Shown here piece after piece: positions 32,090 through 46,800 of a stretch of 64,000 nt of DNA. A program made the position numbers and the translations under genes. Under the pieces are notes generated by a model. That model was not told where the DNA came from. It was given only the letters and a program-made list of their open reading frames with translations, and did no database searches. Origin of the DNA: Nemertoderma westbladi (lineage: Eukaryota; Xenacoelomorpha; Nemertodermatida; Nemertodermatidae); assembly GCA_032718475.1 (NCBI GenBank), contig JAUCBJ010009133.1, positions 29,775-93,774 on the forward strand, read 5' to 3'. How positions within the stretch are numbered: the first letter of the stretch is position 1; the number at the start of each line of letters is the position of its first letter.

Positions 32090-32815
32090 CAATAATCTGG
32101 GATACAAACATTTATCAGGAACACAAACATTAATGATGGACACACATTAATGATGTACAGTACACAAACATTAACGAGGGACACAAACATTAATGAGGGA
32201 CACATATTAATGAGGGACACACATTAATAAGGGACACAAACATTAACGAGGGAAACAAACATTAATGAGGGACACACATTAATGAGGGACTTACATTAAT
32301 AAGGGAAGCAAACATTAACGAGGGACACAAGCATTAATGAGGGACACATTGAATTAATGAGGGACACAAACATTAATGAGGGATACAATCATTAATGAGC
32401 GACACAAATATTAATGAGGGACACACAGTAATCAGGGAGACAAACATTAATGAGGGACACAATGAATTAATGAGGGACACAAACATTAATGAGGGACACA
32501 AGCATTAATGAGGGACACACAGTAATCAGGGAGACAAACATTAATGAGGGCCACAAACATTAATGAGGGACACATTGAATTAATGAGGGACACAAACATT
32601 AATGAGGGATACAATCATTAATGAGCGACACAAATATTAATGAGGGACACACAGTAATCAGGGAGACAAACATTAATGAGGGACACAAACATTAATGAGG
32701 GACACAATGAATTAATGAGGGACACAAACATTAATGAGGGATACAATCATTAATGAGGGACACAAACATTATTGAGGGACACAAACATTAATGAGAGACA
32801 CAAACATTAATAGGG
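32090..32815. repeat. 20-bp minisatellite inside the transposon, forward arm
   Basis: About 36 units based on GGGACACAAACATTAATGA, with variants (ACACAGTAATCAGGGAG, ATTGAATTAATGAGGG). Part of the array is itself duplicated as a block of about 190 bp (32340-32540 resembles 32560-32760). Confidence 0.95.
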
Positions 32816-33404
32816 GTCCATGGTTGCCAATGGATATTAATATGAGCGATGGTGATGTTTACCATCAGACGATCAGATAATAAGTGATAAACTGAAAAAA
32901 TACTACCATGGGAACGTGAGCTTCGATCAAAGTAGCGCCGCCTTGTATACATTACATCTACCTAATTAGATGGAAATTAATTGAAAGCGACGTTTGGTTA
33001 CGTTTTCAGCTGCCTGTTTTGCTGCTACGCCCCCCCCCCCCGGCTGTTATACCCCCATATTTTCAATTTACCTCCTACCCCCACAATTCATGTTACCCCC
33101 CCCCCCCCCCCACTCCTGTCTCCCCTTCATGTTCATCATTTTTTTACTCCTTCCCTTATTAGTAACAACATCGTATATTGTTTTGGTTAGAAAAACCATC
33201 TCTGTAACCTGATCCTTTCCCTCAATTGGTGATAACATAGATTATTGGTTTGGTCAGATTAATATGTTATTATTTATTGTTGTTATTGTATTGCTTGGCA
33301 GTAATGAGAATTGTAATACTGTAAAATATTGTATGTGTATGGGTGGTAACAGGAATCATACTAAGTGCCATGGGGGGTAACATGAATGGAATGGAATGAT
33401 AGTG

Positions 33405-33775
33405 CCCATGATTAATGTTTGTACCCTTGATTGGTATCTGTCCCTCGTTTAATGTTTGTGTCCCTCATTAATGTTTGTATACCTTATTAATGTTTGTGTC
33501 CCTCATTAATGTTAGTGTACCTCATTAATGTTTCTGTCCCTTATTAATGTTTGTGTACGTCATTAAATGTTTGTGTCCCTCATTAATGTTTGTGTACCTT
33601 ATTAATGTTTGTGTCCCTCATTAATGTTAGTGTACCTCATTAATGTTTGTGTACCTTATTAATGTTTGTGTCCCTCATTAATGTTAGTGTACCTCATTAA
33701 TGTTTGTGTCCCTCATTAATGTTTGTGTCCCTCATTAATGTTTGTGTCCCAATCAATGTTTATGTCCCACATTAA
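33405..33775. repeat. 20-bp minisatellite inside the transposon, inverted arm
   Basis: About 18 units of TCATTAATGTTTGTGTCCC, the reverse complement of the array at 32090-32815. Confidence 0.95.
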
Positions 33776-33810
33776 TGAGGCTATAATTTGATATATTTTG
33801 CGTGTTATTT

Positions 33811-33958
33811 GTAAAAATTCGGACTTATGGTGTTTTGCCTAATTGAGGATGCCTTGTTTTCTAGGCAATACCCCGCAACTATCGTATAGTTACGGGATAA
33901 TACCAGAAAACGGTGTTCCCCCTTGTTTTGGCAAAACACCATAAGTCCAAATTTTTAC
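33811..33958. repeat. Cruciform-forming segment near the transposon's right end
   Basis: 29-bp arms (33811-33839 and 33930-33958) match with one mismatch. The loop contains a smaller hairpin, CCCG..AACTAT/ATAGTT..CGGG. It may be a nested miniature element. Confidence 0.8.
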
Positions 33959-34153
33959 AAAAAAACCGCAATATATTTCAAAGGTGATTCTAAATTAAAT
34001 AGAAAGTTTAGTTATATGAATTCTATATATATTTAGTTATCAAAAAACACAATAACAAGTAAACTGAGGCATCTCTCTAAAAAATAAACAGTTTTTATCG
34101 ATTATCTCAGAACTACAAAAATCGACTTAGGGGGTTCTGCCTTGAAGGTGGCG

Positions 34154-34870
34154 ACTAGAAGCAGCATGTTCTAATGAGCTGAGGAGCCGCTGGGCTCCCT
34201 CTAATGATTCTGAGAGTACTCCTAAGTCATCAGCAAAGTCTAGATCAGTTAGGTACTTGGCAGGATTTCCTCGACTTCTGGAGCCAGTAGGTGGAGTTAT
34301 CATCACCCCATCATCATTATGATGATCTAAGGACATGCGTAGAACATAGTCAACAACAATAATGAACAAGAATGGTGCAAGTGTGTCTCCTTGGAGGACG
34401 CCCCATAACACTTCAAATGGTTCTGTGTCACCGTCAACAGTAGACACAAATGTTGTCGAACCATCGTATACTGATCTGATTGCTGCAATAATTTCATCAG
34501 GAATCCCATATAATGAAAGTATGCTGAACATACGTGAGCGAGAGACTGAATCAAAGGCCTTGAAGAAGTCAACAAAGATAGCAGCCAGATGCCTGTCTTT
34601 CTTTTTTGATAACTCTTCAATTATCCTTCTAAGTGCCAAAATGGGCTCCATGGTCCCACGACCTTTACGGAACCCATTCTGATTTCCACGTAGCAGTCTC
34701 TCAATGGGATCCCTGATGCGATTTAATAGAATTCTATTGTATAGTTTTGCAGCAATCGAGATCAATGAGATTCCCCGAAAAGAACCATAGAGTGTTAGGT
34801 TGCCCTTCTTGGGAACTGGCACCAACTTATTTGTTTTCATTTCTTGTGGGACTCTTGTTGTACGGTACAT
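34154..34870 (-). CDS. LINE copy 2 RT core (5'-truncated)
   Basis: It runs from MYRTTRVPQ at 34870 through SFRGISLISIAAKLYNRILL, the FVDFFKAFDS box, GVLQGDTLAPFLF and LDFADD to HAASS, where the TIR transposon is inserted. The catalytic DD is intact, with no stop or frameshift. The original start and endonuclease domain are missing because of the 5' truncation. Confidence 0.88.
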
Positions 34871-34871
34871 G

Positions 34872-37800
34872 TTAGTTTATTTACTTAGTTTATATTATTA
34901 GTTTATTTACTTAGTTTATAATATTAGTTTATTTACTTAGTTTATAATATTAGTTTATTTACTTAGTTTATAATATTAGTTTATTTACTTAGTTTATAAT
35001 ATTAGTTTATTTACTTAGTTTATAATATTCGTTTATTTACTTAGTTTATAATATTAGTTTATTTACTTAGTTTATATTATTAGTTTATTTACTTAGTATG
35101 TATGATATTCGTTTATTTACTTAGTTTATAATATTAGTTTATTTACTTAGTTTATAATATTAGTTTATTTACTTAGTATGTATAATATTCGTTTATTTAC
35201 TTAGTTTATAATATTAGTTTATTTACTTAGTTTATAATATTCGTTTATTTACTTAGTTTATAATATTAGTTTATTTACTTAGTTTATAATATTCGTTTAT
35301 TTACTTAGTTTATAATATTCGTTTATTTACTTAGTTTATAATATTAGTTTATTTACTTAGTATATAATATTAGTTTATTTACTTAGTTTATAATATTAAT
35401 TTATTTACTTAGTATGTATAATATTCGTTTATATACTTAGTTTATAATATTAGTTTATTTACTTAGTTTATAATATTAGTTTATTTACTTAGTTTATAAT
35501 ATTAGTTTATTTACTTAGTTTATAATATTAGTTTATTTACTTAGTTTATAATATTCGTTTATTTACTTAGTTTATAATATTCGTTTATTTACTTAGTTTA
35601 TAATATTAGTTTATTTACTTAGTTTATATTATTAGTTTATTTACTTAGTATGTATAATATTAGTTTATTTACTTAGTTTATAATATCCGTTTATTTACTT
35701 AGTTTATAATATTAGTTTATTTACTTAGTTTATATTATTAGTTTATTTACTTAGTATGTATAATATTCGTTTATTTACTTAGTATGTATAATATTCGTTT
35801 ATTTACTTAGTTTATAATATTCGTTTATTTACTTAGTTTATAATATTAGTTTATTTACTTAGTTTATAATATTAGTTTATTTACTTAGTATGTATAATAT
35901 TAGTTTATTTACTTAGATTATAATATTAGTTTATTTACTTAGTTTATAATATTTGTTTATTTACTTAGTTTATAATATTCGTTTATTTACTTAGTTTATA
36001 ATATTAGTTTATTTACTTAGTATGTATAATATTCGTTTATTTACTTAGTATGTATAATATTCGTTTATTTACTTAGTTTATAATATTCGTTTATTTACTT
36101 AGTTTATAATATTAGTTTATTTACTTAGTTTATAATATTAGTTTAATTACTTAGTATGTATAATATTAGTTTATTTACTTAGTTTATAATATTTGTTTAT
36201 TTACTTAGTTTATAATATTCGTTTATTTACTTAGTTTATAATATTAGTTTATTTACTTAGTTTATAATATTAGTTTATTTACTTAGTATGTATAATATTC
36301 GTTTATTTACTTAGTAAGTATAATATTCGTTTATTTACTTAGTTTATAATATTAGTTTATTTACTTAGTTTATAATATTAGTTTATTTACTTAGTTTATA
36401 ATATTAGTTTATTTACTTAGTTTATAATATTAGTTTATTTACTTAGTTTATAATATTAGTTTATTTACTTAGTTTATAATATTCGTTTATTTACTTAGTT
36501 TATAATATTCGTTTATTTACTTAGTTTATAATATTAGTTTATTTACTTAGTTTATATTATTAGTTTATTTACTTAGTATGTATAATATTAGTTTATTTAC
36601 TTAGTTTATAATATCCGTTTATTTACTTAGTTTATAATATTAGTTTATTTACTTAGTTTATAATATTAGTTTATTTACTTAGTATGTATAATATTCGTTT
36701 ATTTACTTAGTATGTATAATATTCGTTTATTTACTTAGTTTATAATATTCGTTTATTTACTTAGTTTATAATATTAGTTTATTTACTTAGTTTATAATAT
36801 TAGTTTATTTACTTAGTATGTATAATATTAGTTTATTTACTTAGATTATAATATTAGTTTATTTACTTAGTTTATAATATTTGTTTATTTACTTAGTTTA
36901 TAATATTCGTTTATTTACTTAGTTTATAATATTAGTTTATTTACTTAGTATGTATAATATTCGTTTATTTACTTAGTATGTATAATATTCGTTTATTTAC
37001 TTAGTTTATAATATTCGTTTATTTACTTAGTTTATAATATTAGTTTATTTACTTAGTTTATAATATTAGTTTAATTACTTAGTATGTATAATATTAGTTT
37101 ATTTACTTAGTTTATAATATTTGTTTATTTACTTAGTTTATAATATTCGTTTATTTACTTAGTTTATAATATTAGTTTATTTACTTAGTTTATATTATTA
37201 GTTTATTTACTTAGTATGTATAATATTCGTTTATTTACTTAGTATGTATAATATTCGTTTATTTACTTAGTTTATAATATTAGTTTATTTACTTAGTTTA
37301 TAATATTAGTTTATTTACTTAGTTTATAATATTAGTTTATTTACTTAGTATGTATAATATTAGTTTATTTACTTAGATTATAATATTAGTTTATTTACTT
37401 AGTTTATAATATTTGTTTATTTACTTAGTTTATAATATTCGTTTATTTACTTAGTATGTATAATATTAGTTTATTTACTTAGTTTATAATATTAGTTTAT
37501 TTACTTAGTTTATAATATTCGTTTATTTACTTAGTTTATAATATTTGTTTATTTACTTAGTATGTATAATATTAGTTTATTTACTTAGTTTATAATATTA
37601 GTTTATTTACTTAGTTTATAATATTAGTTTATTTACTTAGTTTATAATATTAGTTTATTTACTTAGTTTATAATATTTGTTTATTTACTTAGTTTATAAT
37701 ATTAGTTTATTTACTTAGTTTATAATATTAGTTTATTTACTTAGTATGTATAATATTAGTTTATTTACTTAGTTTATAATATTAGTTTATTTACTTAGTT

Positions 37801-40800
37801 TATAATATTAGTTTATTTACTTAGTTTATAATATTCGTTTATTTACTTAGTTTATAATATTAGTTTATTTACTTAGTATGTATAATATTAGTTTATTTAC
37901 TTAGTTTATAATATTAGTTTATTTACTTAGTTTATAATATTAGTTTATTTACTTTGTTTATAATATTCGTTTATTTACTTAGTTTATAATATTAGTTTAT
38001 TTACTTAGTTTATATTATTAGTTTATTTACTTAGTATGTATAATATTAGTTTATTTACTTAGTTTATAATATCCGTTTATTTACTTAGTTTATAATATTA
38101 GTTTATTTACTTAGTTTATAATATTAGTTTATTTACTTAGTATGTATAATATTGGTTTATTTACTTAGTTTATAATATTCGTTTATTTACTTAGTTTATA
38201 ATATTAGTTTATTTACTTAGTTTATAATATTAGTTTATTTACTTAGTTTATAATATTAGTTTATTTACTTAGTTTATAATATTAGTTTATTTACTTAGTT
38301 TATAATATTAGTTTATTTACTTAGTTTATAATATTAGTTTATTTACTTAGTTTATAATATTCGTTTATTTACTTAGTTTATAATATTAGTTTATTTACTT
38401 AGTTTATAATATTAGTTTATTTACTTAGTTTATATTATTAGTTTATTTACTTAGTTTATAATATTAGTTTATTTACTTAGTTTATATTATTAGTTTATTT
38501 ACTTAGTATGTATAATATTCGTTTATTTACTTAGTATGTATAATATTCGTTTATTTACTTAGTTTATAATATTAGTTTATTTACTTAGTTTATAATATTA
38601 GTTTATTTACTTAGTATGTATAATATTCGTTTATTTACTTAGTTTATAATATTAGTTTATTTACTTAGTTTATAATATTCGTTTATTTACTTAGTTTATA
38701 TTATTAGTTTATTTACTTAGTTTATAATATTAGTTTATTTACTTAGTTTATAATATTAGTTTATTTACTTAGTTTATAATATTAGTTTATTTACTTAGTT
38801 TATAATATTAGTTTATTTACTTAGTTTATATTATTAGTTTATTTACTTAGTTTATAATATTCGTTTATTTACTTAGTTTATAATATTAGTTTATTTACTT
38901 TGTTTATAATATTAGTTTATTTACTTAGTTTATATTATTAGTTTATTTACTTAGTTTATAATATTAGTTTATTTACTTAGTTTATATTATTAGTTTATTT
39001 ACTTAGTATGTATAATATTCGTTTATTTACTTAGTATGTATAATATTCGTTTATTTACTTAGTATGTATAATATTCGTTTATTTACTTAGTTTATAATAT
39101 TAGTTTATTTACTTAGTATGTATAATATTCGTTTATTTACTTAGTTTATAATATTAGTTTATTTACTTAGTTTATAATATTCGTTTATTTACTTAGTTTA
39201 TAACATTAGTTTATTTACTTAGTTTATAATATTAGTTTATTTACTTAGTTTATAATATTAGTTTATTTACTTAGTTTATAATATTCGTTTATTTACTTAG
39301 TTTAAAATATTAGTTTATTTACTTAGTTTATATTATTAGTTTATTTACTTAGTATGTATAATATTAGTTTATTTACTTAGTTTATAATATCCGTTTATTT
39401 ACTTAGTTTATAATATTAGTTTATTTACTTAGTTTATAATATTAGTTTATTTACTTAGTTTATAATATTAGTTTATTTACTTAGTTTATAATATTAGTTT
39501 ATTTACTTAGTTTATAATATTAGTTTATTTACTTAGTTTATAATATTAGTTTATTTACTTAGTATGTATAATATTCGTTTATTTACTTAGTATGTATAAT
39601 ATTCGTTTATTTACTTAGTATGTATAATATTAGTTTATTTACTTAGTATGTATAATATTCGTTTATTTACTTAGTTTATAACATTCGTTTATTTACTTAG
39701 TATGTATAATATTAGTTTATTTACTTAGTTTATAATATTAGTTTATTTACTTAGTTTATAATATTCGTTTATTTACTTAGTTTAAAATATTAGTTTATTT
39801 ACTTAGTTTATATTATTAGTTTATTTACTTAGTTTATATTATTAGTTTATTTACTTAGTATGTATAATATTAGTTTATTTACTTAGTTTATAATATCCTT
39901 TTTTTTACTTAGTTTATAATATTAGTTTATTTACTTAGTTTATAATATTAGTTTATTTACTTAGTTTATAATATTAGTTTATTTACTTAGTTTATAATAT
40001 TAGTTTATTTACTTAGTTTATAATATTAGTTTATTTACTTAGTTTATAATATTAGTTTATTTACTTAGTATGTATAATATTAGTTTATTTACTTAGTTTA
40101 TAATATTAGTTTATTTACTTAGTTTATAATATTAGTTTATTTACTTAGTTTATAATATTAGTTTATTTACTTAGTTTATAATATTAGTTTATTTACTTAG
40201 TATGTATAATATTCGTTTACTTACTTAGTATGTATAATATTAGTTTATTTACTTAGTTTATAATATTAGTTTATTTACTTAGTTTATAATATTAGTTTAT
40301 TTACTTAGTATGTATAATATTCGTTTATTTACTTAGTATGTATAATATTAGTTTATTTACTTAGTATGTATAATATTCGTTTATTTACTTAGTTTATAAT
40401 ATTAGTTTATTTACTTAGTATGTATAATATTAGTTTATTTACTTAGTTTATAATATTAGCTTATTTACTTAGTTTATAATATTAGTTTATTTACTTAGTT
40501 TATAACATTCGTTTATTTACTTGGTATGTATAATATTAGTTTATTTACTTAGTTTATAATATTCGTTTATTTACTTAGTTTATAACATTAGTTTATTTAT
40601 TTAGTTTATAATATTAGTTTATTTACTTAGTTTATAATATTAGTTTATTTACTTAGTTTATAATATTAGTTTATTTACTTAGTTTATAATATTAGTTTAT
40701 TTACTTAGTTTATAATATTAGTTTATTTACTTAGTTTATAATATTAGTTTATTTACTTAGTTTATAATATTAGTTTATTTACTTAGTTTATAATATTAGT

Positions 40801-43800
40801 TTATTTACTTAGTTTATAATATTCGTTTATTTACTTAGTTTATAATATTAGTTTATTTACTTAGTTTATAATATTAGTTTATTTACTTAGTTTATAATAT
40901 CCGTTTATTTACTTAGTTTATAATATTAGTTTATTTACTTAGTTTATAATATTAGTTTATTTACTTAGTTTATAATATTCGTTTATTTACTTAGTTTATA
41001 ATATTAGTTTATTTACTTAGTTTATAATATTCGTTTATTTACTTAGTTTATAATATTCGTTTATTTACTTAGTTTATAATATTAGTTTATTTACTTAGTT
41101 TATAATATTAGTTTATTTACTTAGTTTATAATATTCGTTTATTTACTTAGTTTATAATATTAGTTTATTTACTTAGTTTATAATATTCGTTTATTTACTT
41201 AGTTTATAATATTCGTTTATTTACTTAGTTTATAATATTCGTTTATTTACTTAGTTTATAATATTAGTTTATTTACTTAGTTTATAATATTCGTTTATTT
41301 ACTTAGTTTATAATATTAGTTTATTTACTTAGTTTATAATATTCGTTTATTTACTTAGTTTATAATATTAGTTTATTTACTTAGTTTATAATATTAGTTT
41401 ATTTACTTAGTATGTATAATATTCGTTTATTTACTTAGTTTATAATATTAGTTTATTTACTTAGTATGTATAATATTAGTTTATTTACTTAGTTTATAAT
41501 ATTAGCTTATTTACTTAGTTTATAATATTAGTTTATTTACTTAGTTTATAACATTCGTTTATTTACTTGGTATGTATAATATTAGTTTATTTACTTAGTT
41601 TATAATATTCGTTTATTTACTTAGTTTATAACATTAGTTTATTTATTTAGTTTATAATATTAGTTTATTTACTTAGTTTATAATATTAGTTTATTTACTT
41701 AGTTTATAATATTAGTTTATTTACTTAGTTTATAATATTAGTTTATTTACTTAGTTTATAATATTAGTTTATTTACTTAGTTTATAATATTAGTTTATTT
41801 ACTTAGTTTATAATATTAGTTTATTTACTTAGTTTATAATATTAGTTTATTTACTTAGTTTATAATATTCGTTTATTTACTTAGTTTATAATATTAGTTT
41901 ATTTACTTAGTTTATAATATTAGTTTATTTACTTAGTTTATAATATCCGTTTATTTACTTAGTTTATAATATTAGTTTATTTACTTAGTTTATAATATTA
42001 GTTTATTTACTTAGTTTATAATATTCGTTTATTTACTTAGTTTATAATATTAGTTTATTTACTTAGTTTATAATATTCGTTTATTTACTTAGTTTATAAT
42101 ATTCGTTTATTTACTTAGTTTATAATATTAGTTTATTTACTTAGTTTAAAATATTAGTTTATTTACTTAGTTTATAATATTCGTTTATTTACTTCGTTTA
42201 TAATATTAGTTTATTTACTTAGTTTATAATATTAGTTTATTTACTTAGTATATAAAATATTAGTTTATTTACTTAGTTTATAATATTAGTTTATTTACTT
42301 AGTTTATAACATTCGTTTATTTACTTAGTATGTATAATATTTGTTTATTTACTTAGTTTATAATATTAGTTTATTTACTTAGTATATAAAATATTAGTTT
42401 ATTTACTTAGTATATAATATTAGTTTATTTACTTAGTTTGTATAATATTAATTTATTTACTTAGTTTATAATATTAGTTTATTTACTTAGTATGTATAAT
42501 ATTCGTTTATTTACTTAGTATGTATAATATTAGTTTATTTACTTAGTATGTATAATATTCGTTTATTTACTTAGTTTATAATATTAGCTTATTTACTTAG
42601 TTTATAATATTAGTTTATTTACTTAGTTTATAACATTCGTTTATTTACTTGGTATGTATAATATTAGTTTATTTACTTAGTTTATAATATTCGTTTATTT
42701 ACTTAGTTTATAACATTAGTTTATTTATTTAGTTTATAATATTAGTTTATTTACTTAGTTTATAATATTAGTTTATTTACTTAGTTTATAATATTAGTTT
42801 ATTTACTTAGTTTATAATATTAGTTTATTTACTTAGTTTATAATATTAGTTTATTTACTTAGTTTATAATATTAGTTTATTTACTTAGTTTATAATATTA
42901 GTTTATTTACTTAGTTTATAATATTAGTTTATTTACTTAGTTTATAATATTCGTTTATTTACTTAGTTTATAATATTAGTTTATTTACTTAGTTTATAAT
43001 ATTAGTTTATTTACTTAGTTTATAATATCCGTTTATTTACTTAGTTTATAATATCCGTTTATTTACTTAGTTTATAATATTAGTTTATTTACTTAGTTTA
43101 TAATATTAGTTTATTTACTTAGTTTATAATATTCGTTTATTTACTTAGTTTATAATATTAGTTTATTTACTTAGTTTATAATATTAGTTTATTTACTTAG
43201 TATGTATAATATTCGTTTATTTACTTAGTTTATAATATTAGTTTATTTACTTAGTTTATAATATTAGTTTATTTACTTAGTTTATAATATCCGTTTATTT
43301 ACTTAGTTTATAATATTAGTTTATTTACTTAGTTTATAATATTAGTTTATTTACTTAGTTTATAATATTCGTTTATTTACTTAGTTTATAATATTAGTTT
43401 ATTTACTTAGTTTATAATATTAGTTTATTTACTTAGTATGTATAATATTAGTTTATTTACTTAGTTTAAAATATTAGTTTATTTACTTAGTTTATAATAT
43501 TCGTTTATTTACTTCGTTTATAATATTCGTTTATTTACTTCGTTTATAATATTAGTTTATTTACTTAGTTTATAATATTAGTTTATTTACTTAGTATATA
43601 AAATATTAGTTTATTTACTTAGTATATAAAATATTAGTTTATTTACTTAGTATATAATATTAGTTTATTTACTTAGTTTGTATAATATTAGTTTATTTAC
43701 TTAGTTTATAATATTCGTTTATTTACTTAGTTTATAATATTAGTTTATTTACTTAGTATGTATAATATTCGTTTATTTACTTAGTTTATAATATTAGTTT

Positions 43801-46800
43801 ATTTACTTAGTTTATAATATTCGTTTATTTACTTAGTTTATAATATTCGTTTATTTACTTAGTTTATAATATTCGTTTATTTACTTAGTTTATAATATTC
43901 GTTTATTTACTTGGTATGTATAATATTAGTTTATTTACTTAGTTTATAATATTAGTTTATTTACTTAGTTTATAATATTCGTTTATTTACTTAGTTTAAA
44001 ATATTAGTTTATTTACTTAGTTTATAACATTCGTTTATTTACTTAGTTTATAATATTCGTTTATTTACTTAGTTTATAATATTAGTTTATTTACTTAGTT
44101 TATAATATTAGTTTATTTACTTAGTTTATAATATTCGTTTATTTACTTAGTTTATAATATTTGTTTATTTACTTAGTTTATAATATTAGTTTATTTACTT
44201 AGTTTATAATATTAGTTTATTTACTTAGTTTATAATATTAGTTTATTTACTTAGTTTATAATATTAGTTTATTTACTTAGTTTATAATATTAGTTTATTT
44301 ACTTAGTTTATAATATTAGTTTATTTACTTAGTTTATAATATTCGTTTATTTACTTAGTTTATAATATTAGTTTATTTACTTAGTTTATAATATTAGTTT
44401 ATTTACTTAGTTTATAATATCCGTTTATTTACTTAGTTTATAATATCCGTTTATTTACTTAGTTTATAATATTAGTTTATTTACTTAGTTTATAATATTA
44501 GTTTATTTACTTAGTTTATAATATTCGTTTATTTACTTAGTTTATAATATTAGTTTATTTACTTAGTTTATAATATTAGTTTATTTACTTAGTATGTATA
44601 ATATTCGTTTATTTACTTAGTTTATAATATTAGTTTATTTACTTAGTTTATAATATTAGTTTATTTACTTAGTTTATAATATCCGTTTATTTACTTAGTT
44701 TATAATATTAGTTTATTTACTTAGTTTATAATATTAGTTTATTTACTTAGTTTATAATATTCGTTTATTTACTTAGTTTATAATATTAGTTTATTTACTT
44801 AGTTTATAATATTAGTTTATTTACTTAGTATGTATAATATTAGTTTATTTACTTAGTTTAAAATATTAGTTTATTTACTTAGTTTATAATATTCGTTTAT
44901 TTACTTCGTTTATAATATTCGTTTATTTACTTCGTTTATAATATTAGTTTATTTACTTAGTTTATAATATTAGTTTATTTACTTAGTATATAAAATATTA
45001 GTTTATTTACTTAGTATATAAAATATTAGTTTATTTACTTAGTATATAATATTAGTTTATTTACTTAGTTTGTATAATATTAGTTTATTTACTTAGTTTA
45101 TAATATTCGTTTATTTACTTAGTTTATAATATTAGTTTATTTACTTAGTATGTATAATATTCGTTTATTTACTTAGTTTATAATATTAGTTTATTTACTT
45201 AGTTTATAATATTCGTTTATTTACTTAGTTTATAATATTCGTTTATTTACTTAGTTTATAATATTCGTTTATTTACTTAGTTTATAATATTCGTTTATTT
45301 ACTTGGTATGTATAATATTAGTTTATTTACTTAGTTTATAATATTAGTTTATTTACTTAGTTTATAATATTCGTTTATTTACTTAGTTTAAAATATTAGT
45401 TTATTTACTTAGTTTATAACATTCGTTTATTTACTTAGTTTATAATATTCGTTTATTTACTTAGTTTATAATATTAGTTTATTTACTTAGTTTATAATAT
45501 TAGTTTATTTACTTAGTTTATAATATTCGTTTATTTACTTAGTTTATAATATTTGTTTATTTACTTAGTTTATAATATTAGTTTATTTACTTAGTTTATA
45601 ACATTCGTTTATTTACTTGGTATGTATAATATTAGTTTATTTACTTAGTTTATAATATTCGTTTATTTACTTAGTTTATAATATCCGTTTATTTACTTAG
45701 TATGTATAATATTCGCTTATTTACTTAGTTTATAATATTAGTTTATTTACTTAGTTTATAATATTCGTTTATTTACTTAGTTTATAACATTCGTTTATTT
45801 ACTTAGTATGTATAATATTTGTTTATTTACTTAGTTTATAATATTAGTTTATTTACTTAGTATGTATAATATTCGTTTATTTACTTAGTTTATAATATTA
45901 GTTTACTTACTTAGTATGTATAATATCCGTTTATTTACTTAGTTTATAATATTAGTTTATTTACTTAGTTTATAATATTCGTTTATTTACTTAGTATGTA
46001 TAATATTAGTTTATTTACTTAGTTTATAATATTAGTTTATTTACTTAGTTTATAATATTAGTTTATTTACTTAGTTTATAATATTAGTTTATTTACTTAG
46101 TTTATAATATTAGTTTATTTACTTAGTTTATAATATTAGTTTATTTACTTAGTTTATAATATTAGTTTATTTACTTAGTTTATAATATTAGTTTATTTAC
46201 TTAGTTTATAATATTCGTTTATTTACTTAGTTTATAATATTAGTTTATTTACTTAGTTTATAATATTCGTTTATTTACTTAGTTTATAATATCCGTTTAT
46301 TTACTTAGTTTATAATATCCGTTTATTTACTTAGTTTATAATATTAGTTTATTTACTTAGTTTATAATATTAGTTTATTTACTTAGTTTATAATATTCGT
46401 TTATTTACTTAGTTTATAATATTAGTTTATTTACTTAGTTTATAATATTAGTTTATTTACTTAGTATGTATAATATTCGTTTATTTACTTAGTTTATAAT
46501 ATTAGTTTATTTACTTAGTTTATAATATTAGTTTATTTACTTAGTTTATAATATCCGTTTATTTACTTAGTTTATAATATTAGTTTATTTACTTAGTTTA
46601 TAATATTAGTTTATTTACTTAGTTTATAATATTCGTTTATTTACTTAGTTTATAATATTAGTTTATTTACTTAGTTTATAATATTAGTTTATTTACTTAG
46701 TATGTATAATATTAGTTTATTTACTTAGTTTAAAATATTAGTTTATTTACTTAGTTTATAATATTCGTTTATTTACTTCGTTTATAATATTCGTTTATTT

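Larger units (their letters stand above)
31674..34153. mobile_element. 2,480-bp TIR transposon with two facing minisatellites, copy 1
   Basis: The ends are 37-bp inverted repeats with one mismatch, beginning CGYCACCTTCAAGGCAGAAC, flanked by a 4-bp ACTA duplication. From left: nine or so subterminal motifs of the form GGCARAACCCC (31685-32030); a 20-bp minisatellite (GGGACACAAACATTAATGA) to 32815; about 580 bp of unique sequence with two C runs; the same minisatellite in inverse orientation (33410-33775); and a cruciform-forming segment (33811-33958). There is no transposase. Four-base duplications occur in several DNA-transposon groups (for example Sola, Ginger), so the superfamily is not fixed. 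Copy 2 starts at 62040. Confidence 0.85.
30932..34871 (-). mobile_element. LINE copy 2, 5'-truncated, inserted in the satellite and itself interrupted
   Basis: The LINE occupies 34871-34154 and 31673-30932 on the minus strand. It is flanked by a 12-bp duplication of satellite sequence (TTAGTTTATTTA) and ends in a short CTA/TAG tail at 30932-30943. The 5' truncation lies in the RT, just before MYRTTRVPQ. Its 3' end is the same as copy 1 at 5.9 kb. The only other break is the 2,480-bp transposon inserted between the RT catalytic box and the C-terminal region. Confidence 0.9.

Noticed and set aside
32981-33212. Pro-rich ORFs in the transposon middle (and at 62508-62870)
   Set aside because: Driven by the long C runs. 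The two transposon copies do not preserve one frame convincingly.
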